10,867 nt of DNA from Gemmatimonadota bacterium (GCA_004357415.1 SMVY01000119.1:1-10867); one strand, 5' to 3'. Counted from the first letter of the stretch, positions 1 through 7,295 are shown. The notes: generated by a model not told the origin, from the sequence alone. Translations and numbers: made by a program.

Positions 1-302
1 ATGTGGTGCATGATGTGGCGGGGCAGGACATTGCCCTGGCCGTCGACCACTCCCAGTTCGAACCCACGGAGCCAGCCCTCGATGGGCCAGTCGAAGTGAT
101 AGACCGGCGTGTCGTGCCCGGCGCCTGAATGGGCGTGCGTGTCTTCTCCGGAACGGTCAACCAGATGAAAGGGACCGACCATCAGCACGATGTGCTTGGC
201 GGAAGAGTCGACCGTGACTTCGAGTCTGGCCGTATCGGCCGGGGCCATGCCGCCCGGCCCGGCGGCCATCTGAACGGAAACCAACAATGCTGCCACTACC
301 AT
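1..302 (-). CDS. Exported His-rich protein of unknown function, N-terminal part (cut by left edge)
   Basis: The minus strand is open from an ATG at 302-300 to the window edge, giving 100 residues with no stop. The N-terminus (MVVAALLVSVQMAAG) is hydrophobic and looks like a short signal peptide, so the protein probably acts outside the cytoplasm. The mature part is rich in His (DTHAHSGAGHD around residues 54-64, and RHIMHH at 95-100), followed by an aromatic stretch (VYHFDWPIEGWLRGFEL, 67-83). This pattern could bind metal, but that is inference. The start is well fixed: an in-frame TAA lies 9 bases upstream, and GGAG sits 9 bases before the ATG. I do not recognise the family. The C-terminal part lies outside the window. 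Confidence 0.7.
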   Translation of the reverse strand, partial: MVVAALLVSVQMAAGPGGMAPADTARLEVTVDSSAKHIVLMVGPFHLVDRSGEDTHAHSGAGHDTPVYHFDWPIEGWLRGFELGVVDGQGNVLPRHIMHH

Positions 303-576
303 AAGTCGTTACTCCAGGAAATAGCCGGCGGTTCGCGACCCGATCGGTCCCTCGGTAAACAGCCGGCGGGAGGGGCGATCGGACAATCCACAAAGCTCGA
401 AGGAGACCGAACACAAGTCAACCGGGCTGCCCAACAGTTGCGAATACCACTCTGGGGTTGTGCTGAGGGAACGACACTTGCCTCCGCGGCGTTCCCGTGG
501 CATGCGTACCCGCTACCTACCCGGCCGGGCCCTAGCACCAGCGATGCTGTGACGGCGCTGTTCATCCTGCCGCTGA
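303..576. other. Intergenic stretch without a supportable gene
   Basis: Open frames cross this stretch on both strands, but none has a convincing start, ribosome binding site or protein character. On the minus strand a TTGACT lies near 417-422 and could be a -35 for the gene at 1-302, but no good -10 follows at 16-18 bases. On the plus strand a GTG at 549 begins a short hydrophobic peptide (MTALFILPLTAVGQ) in a different frame from the gene that follows. It might be the remains of a signal peptide separated by a frameshift. The missing N-terminal half of the neighbouring barrel gene would be expected here but is not recognisable. Confidence 0.5.
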
Positions 577-609
577 CGGCAGTGGGCCAAATGGGATGCC
601 ACCCTGCAG

Positions 610-1053
610 TTGTTTCACGAGAACAGCCACTTGGGGGACGAGTTGGCGGAGGGCGCCGGAATCACCCGGCTGGACTGGACCAGAGAGGTGGCGGCGCTCT
701 GGGTGGGACGCCGGCTAGGCGCGTTCTACCTGACCGGCAGCGCCAGCCGAGTGCTCCAAAGGGAGCCGCATCTGCCACCTCTGGCGGCCGCGCTGGGCCT
801 CGACTGGTTCGGGCCCAGTTTCGGCCTGGGTGCCATTCCCGTCCAGCTCATCGCCGGGGTCTTCGGTGACGCGGCGGAACAGACCCGCTGGCATGTGAGC
901 GTCATGGGTCGTATCGGCCTGGTGCTGTGGGGCGCGGACGGTCGGCGGTCACTGTCGTTCTCGCTCATCGGCTACGACGGCGTGTCGCTGCAGCGACAGT
1001 TCTTCGACCAATTCACCCGCTACCTCGGCGGGGAACTCCGAATCGATCTGTAA
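610..1053 (+). CDS. DUF1207-like outer-membrane beta-barrel protein, C-terminal part only (probably truncated)
   Basis: The open frame begins after a TGA at 574-576 and ends at TAA 1051-1053. The only plausible starts are TTG at 610 or CTG at 604, and neither has a good ribosome binding site. The translation has alternating, aromatic-rich strands. It includes LFHENSHLGDELAE near its start and a C-terminal stretch RSLSFSLIGYDGVSLQRQFF followed by FDQFTRYLGGELRIDL. From memory, the SHLGDE motif and the final strands with an FF box resemble the DUF1207 family of predicted outer-membrane proteins. Those are considerably longer, and SHLGDE lies mid-protein. Codon use is strongly GC3-rich, so the frame is or was coding. 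The N-terminal half and signal peptide are absent, so this may be a decaying remnant; a frameshift from the frame carrying MTALFILPLTAVGQ at 549 is the alternative. Family assignment is moderate. Confidence 0.5.
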   Translation: MFHENSHLGDELAEGAGITRLDWTREVAALWVGRRLGAFYLTGSASRVLQREPHLPPLAAALGLDWFGPSFGLGAIPVQLIAGVFGDAAEQTRWHVSVMGRIGLVLWGADGRRSLSFSLIGYDGVSLQRQFFDQFTRYLGGELRIDL

Positions 1054-1074
1054 CAACGCCCTAGGCGCAGCGGG

Positions 1075-1102
1075 TTGACTTCGACCTAGACCCGGATATC
1101 TT
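1075..1102 (+). promoter_or_regulatory. Sigma-70-type promoter of groESL
   Basis: A -35 box TTGACT (1075-1080, 5 of 6 consensus) is separated by 16 bases from a -10 box TATCTT (1097-1102, 4 of 6). The predicted transcription start near 1109 falls just before the CIRCE operator, the usual arrangement for HrcA-controlled chaperonin operons. It lies only 21 bases after the stop of the preceding gene. Confidence 0.7.
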
Positions 1103-1113
1103 TGCAGCGGACC

Positions 1114-1142
1114 ATTAGCACTCCATGACGTTGAGTGCTAAT
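1114..1142 (+). promoter_or_regulatory. CIRCE operator (HrcA binding site)
   Basis: The element is a perfect TTAGCACTC-N9-GAGTGCTAA inverted repeat (1115-1141), extended by one more A/T pair on each side. CIRCE is the known binding site of the heat-shock repressor HrcA, which depends on GroEL for activity and so creates a feedback loop. It begins a few bases after the predicted start of transcription, so bound HrcA would block early elongation or initiation. hrcA itself is not in the window. Confidence 0.97.
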
Positions 1143-1204
1143 ATTTGCTGGTAAGTGCCACTGTAACATCATCTTACGACTCACTGTTAGTGGAGGTAAG
1201 GATT

Positions 1205-1507
1205 ATGACCACAGCGACCAAGGTGGCCATCAAGCCGCTCGAGGATCGTGTTGTCATCATGCCCAACGACGAAGTCGAGGAAATGCGGGGCGGGCTCTAC
1301 ATTCCCGACACTGCCAAGGAAAAGCCGACTCAGGGCGAAGTGATCGCCGTCGGGCCCGGCCGGGTGGAAGAGGGTAAGCGGGTGCCGATGGACATCGCCG
1401 TCGGCGACAAGGTCATCTACGGGAAGTACAGCGGAACCCAGTACCAACTGGGCGACGACGAAGTGATCATCATCAAGGCTTCGGATATCCTAGCCAAGAT
1501 CGGCTAG
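1205..1507 (+). CDS. groES: Co-chaperonin GroES (Hsp10)
   Basis: This 100-residue protein is the lid of the GroEL chamber, acting in the cytoplasm as a heptamer. Its length is typical for the family. It shows the GroES start KVAIKPLEDRVVI (6-18), the mobile loop around residues 24-43 with GGLYIPDTAKEKP, and the conserved GEVIAVGPGR (44-53) and GDKVIYGKYSGTQ (67-79). The hydrophobic contact triad in the loop reads LYI instead of the IVL of E. coli, a conservative change. ATG 1205 is preceded by GGAGG (1192-1196) at 8 bases. A frame extension to TTG 1145 is rejected because it would overlap the leader next to CIRCE. It is the first gene of the operon, 34 bases before groEL, under HrcA/CIRCE heat-shock control. 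Confidence 0.98.
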   Translation: MTTATKVAIKPLEDRVVIMPNDEVEEMRGGLYIPDTAKEKPTQGEVIAVGPGRVEEGKRVPMDIAVGDKVIYGKYSGTQYQLGDDEVIIIKASDILAKIG

Positions 1508-1541
1508 AGTCCACTGATCGGTTTCGAAGGAGAACACAATT

Positions 1542-3173
<1,632 letters not shown>

Positions 3174-3196
3174 GCGAGCACTCGCCGCACGATGGG

Positions 3197-3230
3197 AAGC
3201 GCCTCGGAGCTCATGGCTCCGGGGCGTTTT
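3197..3230 (+). terminator. Rho-independent terminator after groEL
   Basis: An 11-base-pair GC-rich stem (3200-3210 with 3216-3226, one G-U pair) with a 5-base loop TCATG is followed directly by TTTT (3227-3230). AA at 3197-3198 can extend the pairing into the T run. It lies 24 bases after the groEL stop. Confidence 0.88.
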
Positions 3231-3240
3231 CCGTAGGAAG

Positions 3241-3354
3241 GCTAAGAGGGCTAAGAGGAAAAAGGATGGCGGGTGGCGGCCACCGTAGGGGCGACGCATG
3301 CGTCGCCCGTACCAGCTATACGACCGCACAGACACATTTCCCTCTTAGCCCTCT
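3241..3354. repeat. Palindromic intergenic repeat element (REP/MITE-like)
   Basis: The outer ends are 14-base perfect inverted repeats, AGAGGGCTAAGAGG at 3245-3258 and its complement at 3341-3354. The left end is itself a tandem of GCTAAGAGG (3241-3249 and 3250-3258). In the middle is a perfect 20-base palindrome at 3289-3308 (arm GGGCGACGCA), extended with one mismatch to 3285-3312. A smaller palindrome GTGGCGGCCAC lies just left of it. This nested symmetry without coding content fits a small REP or MITE-type element or a strong structural RNA/DNA hairpin. No target-site duplication is certain. It sits between the groEL terminator and the next gene. Confidence 0.6.
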
Positions 3355-3359
3355 ATTAT
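3354..3359 (+). promoter_or_regulatory. Possible -10 box for the gene at 3398
   Basis: TATTAT matches the -10 consensus at 5 of 6 positions, in a locally AT-rich patch that is unusual for this window. The -35 position 17 bases upstream reads GACACA, a weak match. The box abuts the right arm of the repeat element, so the element may supply part of the promoter. Confidence 0.35.
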
Positions 3360-3397
3360 CATTCTGAGGTCACCGCCATCTCTTCAGGGACCATCCA

Positions 3398-3790
3398 ATG
3401 CCGTTGCGTCGCCTCATGCTGTTTGTTGCCCTCATTGCCGTGGCTGTTCCTATGAGTTCTGAGGCGCAATCCGATGGTGGGAGTTTGTTGGGGACGTGGG
3501 AGGCCAAGGCGGACGCCGAAGTGCACGAGATAATCATTCGCGCCGACTCGAGCGCCAGCTACGGAACCGAAACGGTGCGCTGGCGGGTCAAGGCCGACAC
3601 CTTGATGATCGCCCTCGGTGAGGAATGGGTGTGCTACACGCTGCGGGTGCGCGGTGACAAGATGACGCTGTCGGAGGGAGACCTGCAGGAACCGATCACC
3701 CTAAAACGGGTGGGGCCGCCGTCGCTCAGGCCCGACAGCATTCCGGTCCCGGCCGACCCGATGCCGGGCGAGGTCGACGTCTGTTTCTGA
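3398..3790 (+). CDS. Small secreted beta-rich protein of unknown function
   Basis: The 130-residue product begins with a clear signal peptide (MPLRRLMLFVALIAVAVPMS, likely cleaved near SEA-QS, residue 24). The mature part starts LLGTWEAKADAEVHEIIIR and continues with alternating strands (TVRWRVKADTLMIAL, CYTLRVRGDKMTL, PITLKRV). This layout is common in small lipocalin-like or META-type barrels that begin with a GTW motif. I cannot name the family. Two Cys, C79 and the penultimate C129, could form a disulfide in the periplasm. The C-terminal tail (107-130) is proline-rich. AGGGA lies 7 bases before the ATG. The gene converges on the minus operon with only 8 bases between the stops, and no terminator is visible in that gap. 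Confidence 0.75.
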   Translation: MPLRRLMLFVALIAVAVPMSSEAQSDGGSLLGTWEAKADAEVHEIIIRADSSASYGTETVRWRVKADTLMIALGEEWVCYTLRVRGDKMTLSEGDLQEPITLKRVGPPSLRPDSIPVPADPMPGEVDVCF

Positions 3791-3798
3791 CCGCCGGC

Positions 3799-4644
3799 CT
3801 ATAGGTCGAGGACCAACGGGGGCGGCGTGCGAGCGTCGCCCCGTCGCGTTTTCCGCGTGGGGTGGGGGGTGGCCAGCGTGATGGGATCGAGGGGAAGGTC
3901 CTGCAGCGCAACGTGCAGGGTCCCGCTGAATCCGGCGGCCCGGATGACCGGCTCGACGGTGTCGCGCGCGTGGCCCGGCGTGTTGCAGCTCTCGCTCAAA
4001 TGCGCCAGCACCACCGTTGCCAGCTCGGGGTGCCACAACTCCGCCACCAGCTCGGCGGTGGCACGGTTGGAAAGGTGTCCCGCGGACCCTGCGATGCGCT
4101 GCCGGACCGTGGCGGGATAGTCGCTCATCCGCAACATCACGTCGTCGTGATTGGCCTCGATCACCAGGGCGGTGGCGTCCCGCAACAAGTAGCGCATGGC
4201 CGCCGTAGGGCGGCCGACGTCGTAGGCCAAGCCGAGGGTGACACCGTTCGGCAGGCGGATGGCGAACGCCAGGGGCTCGAGGGCATCGTGGCTGGTGAGG
4301 CATGACTCGATCACGAACGGTCCCACCTCGACCATCGAGGCCATGCCGGCCGACCGATGGCGGCAGTGCGGCAACCGGTCCTTCACTTTGTGCCACGTTC
4401 CCGGGGAAGTGATGATCGGGGCTGCAATGAGTTTGGTGAGCACCCGGACACCGGCCGTGTGGTCGCCGTGCTCGTGTGTCAGTGCGATCCCGACCAGGGC
4501 ATCGAGCGGGAGTCCCGTCACTTGGGCCCGGCGCCGGATTTCCTTGGCGCTGAACCCCACGTCGATCAACAGGACCGCACCCTCGTGTTCGAGGGCGAAG
4601 GCGTTCCCTTTGGACCCCGAGCCCAGAACGTGGAGCCGGGTCAT
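3799..4644 (-). CDS. YycJ/WalJ-like metallo-beta-lactamase-fold hydrolase
   Basis: This 281-residue protein has the metallo-beta-lactamase fold. It starts LGSGSKGNAFALEHEGAVLL (7-26) and carries the metal motif THEHGDH (56-62). H119 (TSHD), D142 (LAYDVG) and H215 (VLAHLSESCN) complete a two-metal site. The stretch IEANHDDVMLRMSDYP (162-177) with RIAGSAGHLSN (183-193) is characteristic of the YycJ/WalJ group. Bacillus members have been linked to 5'-3' exonuclease activity in mismatch repair. The product is likely cytoplasmic. ATG 4644 overlaps the upstream stop as ATGA, so translation is probably coupled. A G-rich Shine-Dalgarno-like run (GGAGGGGGGG) lies directly upstream within the end of the preceding gene. 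It is the last gene of the operon. The proline- and arginine-rich tail after residue 255 is probably disordered. Confidence 0.9.
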   Translation of the reverse strand: MTRLHVLGSGSKGNAFALEHEGAVLLIDVGFSAKEIRRRAQVTGLPLDALVGIALTHEHGDHTAGVRVLTKLIAAPIITSPGTWHKVKDRLPHCRHRSAGMASMVEVGPFVIESCLTSHDALEPLAFAIRLPNGVTLGLAYDVGRPTAAMRYLLRDATALVIEANHDDVMLRMSDYPATVRQRIAGSAGHLSNRATAELVAELWHPELATVVLAHLSESCNTPGHARDTVEPVIRAAGFSGTLHVALQDLPLDPITLATPHPTRKTRRGDARTPPPLVLDL

Positions 4645-5816
4645 GCCCCCCCTCCCCCCCCGGACATCCGGGTGTACGCAGCGGCCAAGGAGGCTTCTCG
4701 CTCCGGCGTCCACTCGACACCTCGGCGCGGCATCACCCGGGACGCCACGGTGAGGAAGCCCGTGGCGCTCACTCGCTCGCTTCCGCTGGTCCCCCAGGCG
4801 AGCGGTGGCACGTACTTGGGCACCGCCCCGGGACCGAAGACGTTGGCTCCAGCGCCGATGATGGTGCCGGTGCCCAGCATCGTTCCGATGGCGATCTTGA
4901 CGTGGTCTCCGATCAGGCTGCCGAGGAACTGGCGCCCCGTGTCCCACCGGTGCGCGTCTGTTTGCAGCTGCACGGTGCCGTAGGTGTTCTTGAGGTTCGA
5001 GGTCGTGGTCAGCGCACCCAGATTGGCCCACTGCCCCACGATGCTGTGCCCCAGGAATCCGTCGTGGGCCTTGTTGGCGTACCCCATGAACACGCTGCTG
5101 GCGACTTCTCCCCGCACGCGGCACTGGGGGCCGATCGCGCTGTTGCGCAGGGAGCCGCCGAGGATCACCGTGCCCGGGCCCAGGTAGATCGGTCCCTCGA
5201 GCCGGGTGCCGCTCTGCACCGTGCCGCCGTCGATGACCACGGGTCCGCCGCGGACGTCGAACACCACGCCGGGCTCCACCTCCGCGTTGCGCAGCACGAT
5301 ATCTTCGGCGGCGCCGAGAACGATGGAGCCGGGCGGAACCACGGACGTCACCGATCCGGCCAGGCGTCTGACATCGTCTGCCAGGAGATCGTCGAGACCG
5401 TCGAGGATGTCGGCCGCGCCTTCCAGTGTCAGGCCGTCGATCGGGCTGGACTCGCCGTCGTCGTGCGGGCCGCCCCACGATTGGCCCTCGGCGATGTGCC
5501 AGGCGACCGAGCGCCCACCCGAGGTCAAGCGGGAGAAAGTTGCCGCCGGACGATCCGAGAGGCGTGGGGCAAAGCGCGCATCGGCGACGATCGCCGGGCC
5601 GCTGATCTCGCCCGCGGGTTGCACCGGTGGGGAGTCGACATCAGTGTAGCCCGCCATCCGGTCATCGATGATGGCCGTTACCGATCGACCCACGACCCGC
5701 TCCCAGCGCTCTCTGATGCGATAGGCGCCGACCCGCCATTCCGCCACGGGGGAAACTCCACCAAAAGGCGCCCAGGCGCTCGACTCGGTGTCCGGCTCGA
5801 GGAGGTAGAGCTTCAT
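4641..5816 (-). CDS. GlmU-family putative sugar nucleotidyltransferase/acetyltransferase
   Basis: The product has 391 residues. The N-terminus (MKLYLLEPDTESSAWAPFGG, then VAEWRVGAYRIRERWERVVG at 24-43) matches the shortened nucleotidyltransferase-like domain of the alternative bacterial GlmU family (TIGR03991 type). The C-terminal half (about 160-335) is a left-handed beta-helix with repeating hexads. It contains NKAHDGFLGHS (248-258), GALTTTSNLKNTYG (267-280) and DTGRQFLGSLIGDHVKIAIG (292-311). H251 aligns with the catalytic His of the GlmU acetyltransferase domain. A classical GxGTRM pyrophosphorylase loop is absent, as is usual in this family. The expected role is making UDP-GlcNAc or a related activated sugar for cell envelope glycans; the exact substrate is unknown. 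The start ATG 5816 overlaps the upstream stop as ATGA. The Gly-rich end is encoded by G tracts. Confidence 0.85.
   Translation of the reverse strand: MKLYLLEPDTESSAWAPFGGVSPVAEWRVGAYRIRERWERVVGRSVTAIIDDRMAGYTDVDSPPVQPAGEISGPAIVADARFAPRLSDRPAATFSRLTSGGRSVAWHIAEGQSWGGPHDDGESSPIDGLTLEGAADILDGLDDLLADDVRRLAGSVTSVVPPGSIVLGAAEDIVLRNAEVEPGVVFDVRGGPVVIDGGTVQSGTRLEGPIYLGPGTVILGGSLRNSAIGPQCRVRGEVASSVFMGYANKAHDGFLGHSIVGQWANLGALTTTSNLKNTYGTVQLQTDAHRWDTGRQFLGSLIGDHVKIAIGTMLGTGTIIGAGANVFGPGAVPKYVPPLAWGTSGSERVSATGFLTVASRVMPRRGVEWTPEREASLAAAYTRMSGGGGGA
4646..4661 (-). repeat. Paired G homopolymer tracts at the gene junction
   Basis: On the minus strand the tract reads G8-A-G7 and encodes the final five Gly of the GlmU-like protein (SGGGGGA, then stop). 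It also acts as the ribosome binding region of the next gene. Homopolymer runs of this length are prone to replication or transcription slippage. Confidence 0.8.
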
Positions 5817-6853
5817 TCGTCGGAGGGTTCCAGGTCGCGCACTTCCGGGGGGAGTTGGTTCAGGACCCGTTTGAGGTCGGCGGCCCGGTCGCGGGACATG
5901 ACCAGGATACGGCCGTTGGCGTGGACCACCACCAGATCCTTCACCCCGTCGAGGACGATGGGGTCGCCCTCCGACCAGACCACACAGTCTTCGGTCTCGT
6001 TGGTGAATACGGGCCCCACCACCACGTTGCCGAGACCGTCGCGCGGGCGGATACGGTGGATCGCTTCCCAGGTGCCGATGTCGTCCCAGACGAAACCACC
6101 CGGCACCACGGCCACGGCGTTGCTTCGTTCGAGGACGCCGACGTCGATGGAGATCGGGGTGACGCGCGCAAAGAATCCCTCGACATCGCCCTCGCGGAGG
6201 AGGGGAAGCGCGGGGGCAATTTCGGGCGTGGCCGCCTCGACCTCGCGGATCAGGCAGCGCGCGGTCCAGGCGAACAGACCGCTGTTCCACAGGGCGCCCC
6301 CGGCGATGAGATCGAGCGCCGTGGCGGCATCGGGTTTCTCGGTGAAGCGGGCCACCTCCCGGGCGTGGCGATCGAGTTCGGGACCGGGCACGATGTAGCC
6401 GTATCCGGTTTCGGGCCTGGACGGCACGATCCCGACCGTCACCAGCCGGTCGTGATGGGCTGCCGTTTCGAGGGCCTGCGCTGCTGCTGTGCGGAATGCG
6501 GCCGGATCGGGCACCGCCCAGTCGGCGTGGGTCGTGAGGATGTGTGCGTCCGGATCGCGGCGGGCCGCTTCCACGGTGGCCCACACCAGGGCCGGGCCGG
6601 TGGAGGCCGCTCGCGGCTCTAGCAGGAGATTGTCGTCGGGGAGCTTGATGATGCGTTGCAGGTGCGGTGCCAGCGAGCGGCCCGTCACCAGGAGGATCCG
6701 CTCCGGCGGTACCAGCCCGTCGAGTCGGTCTAGGGCCTCCTGGATGGATGACCGTTCACCGGCGAGCGGGAGGATGTGCTTGGGCGCGTGGGGGGTGCTG
6801 AGAGGCCAGAACCTGGTGCCGGCGCCGCCGGCCAGAATGACGGCCCATCTCAT
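5813..6853 (-). CDS. manC: Mannose-1-phosphate guanylyltransferase-like nucleotidyltransferase
   Basis: The 346-residue length fits the short, single-domain form that makes GDP-mannose from GTP and mannose-1-phosphate in the cytoplasm. The N-terminal nucleotide loop is AVILAGGAGTRFWPLS (4-19). Further motifs are PETGYGYI (147-154), FTEKP (170-174), WNSGLF (189-194), SIDVGVLE (235-242) and WDDIGTW (256-262). Some usual motifs are altered: PKHILPL (24-30) stands for PKQFLPL, EPRAASTGPA (79-88) for EPxxRNTAPA, and THADW (108-112) for PADH. The metal-binding Asp is kept as D111. Specificity for mannose and GTP is therefore likely but not certain. The gene starts 6 bases after the Roadblock stop without a clear ribosome binding site, and its stop overlaps the next start. 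It belongs with the following GlmU-like gene in nucleotide-sugar supply. Confidence 0.85.
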   Translation of the reverse strand: MRWAVILAGGAGTRFWPLSTPHAPKHILPLAGERSSIQEALDRLDGLVPPERILLVTGRSLAPHLQRIIKLPDDNLLLEPRAASTGPALVWATVEAARRDPDAHILTTHADWAVPDPAAFRTAAAQALETAAHHDRLVTVGIVPSRPETGYGYIVPGPELDRHAREVARFTEKPDAATALDLIAGGALWNSGLFAWTARCLIREVEAATPEIAPALPLLREGDVEGFFARVTPISIDVGVLERSNAVAVVPGGFVWDDIGTWEAIHRIRPRDGLGNVVVGPVFTNETEDCVVWSEGDPIVLDGVKDLVVVHANGRILVMSRDRAADLKRVLNQLPPEVRDLEPSDE

Positions 6854-6859
6854 GGCCGG

Positions 6860-7216
6860 CTACAGCAGGGCGGCAAGTGCCGGTTCGTTTTTTCTGAGGT
6901 CGTAAAGGAGGGCCCCGACGTTGTGGTTGGAGTCGACGACGATCACGACAAAATTGGCGGCCCCGGCCTGCGACAACACGACCATGCCATTGGCATACTC
7001 GAACACGCCGGCGTGAAAGCTCCCGCGGCCGGCGGCGTCACCCAGACTAGTGGCGTGTCGGGCCAGGGTGGCGCTGAGGGCTGCCACCTCGTCGGCATCG
7101 CCGTGGCCATTCCCCATGGCCCGGTCGATCACCAGGCCATCGTCGCTTACCAGGGCCACGGCGGCGACGCCGGGGCGCTGGGAAAGGCCCTCGATCACGC
7201 TGTGTAAACCGGCCAT
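6860..7216 (-). CDS. Roadblock/LC7 domain protein
   Basis: This 118-residue single-domain protein fits the Roadblock/LC7 fold. The N-terminal helix and strand GLHSVIEGLSQRPGVAAVALV (3-23) is followed by SDDGLVIDRAM, a helix DADEVAALSATLARHATSLG (40-59), and strands HAGVFEYANGMVVLSQAG and FVVIVVDSNHNVGALLYDLR. Bacterial members such as MglB control small Ras-like GTPases, or act as scaffolds in signalling and polarity. No GTPase gene is visible here, so the partner is unknown. ATG 7216 has AGGG 5 bases upstream. An extension to TTG 7285 would add a proline-rich stretch that does not resemble the family and would lie upstream of the predicted promoter start, so I reject it. It is the first gene of the minus operon. 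Confidence 0.82.
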   Translation of the reverse strand: MAGLHSVIEGLSQRPGVAAVALVSDDGLVIDRAMGNGHGDADEVAALSATLARHATSLGDAAGRGSFHAGVFEYANGMVVLSQAGAANFVVIVVDSNHNVGALLYDLRKNEPALAALL

Positions 7217-7252
7217 GGGAACCCTGGTGAGAGGAGACGGGAGCGCTGGCTC

Positions 7253-7281
7253 AACGTAGAAACTCGGAGGACCGAAGTCAA
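7253..7281 (-). promoter_or_regulatory. Possible promoter of the Roadblock-manC-glmU-like-MBL operon
   Basis: On the minus strand TTGACT (7281-7276, 5 of 6) is followed after 17 bases by TACGTT (7258-7253, only 3 of 6). Transcription would start near 7246, about 30 bases before the ATG at 7216. This supports the shorter Roadblock start. Confidence 0.35.
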
Positions 7282-7295
7282 GCAACGGTAGTGGG

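Noticed and set aside
296..565. Minus-strand open frame of 89 codons upstream of the left-edge gene
   Set aside because: It has mixed third-position GC, many Cys and Pro, no recognisable domain and no ribosome binding site. It also overlaps the start of the better supported gene at 302.
129..869. Plus-strand open frame of 246 codons
   Set aside because: It overlaps the minus-strand exported protein and the barrel gene in other frames, has low-complexity Gly/Arg-rich content, and has no ribosome binding site. It is a by-product of high GC.
1145..1204. N-terminal extension of groES from TTG 1145
   Set aside because: It lies beside CIRCE in the leader, lacks a ribosome binding site and is absent from GroES proteins. 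ATG 1205 has GGAGG at 8 bases.
3791..3798. Bidirectional terminator between the converging genes
   Set aside because: The gap is 8 bases and no stem followed by a T run is seen on either strand around it.
4645..5478. N-terminal extension of the MBL hydrolase far into the GlmU-like gene
   Set aside because: The extension is Arg-rich antisense-type noise in another frame. The MBL fold starts right at MTRLHVLGSGSKGN, which matches YycJ-type starts.
4902..6398. Plus-strand open frame of 498 codons antisense to the sugar-nucleotide genes
   Set aside because: The minus-strand genes in the same place have complete family motifs; this frame has none.
7217..7285. Longer Roadblock start at TTG 7285
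   Set aside because: The added residues are proline-rich and not part of the fold, and the likely promoter lies inside this stretch.
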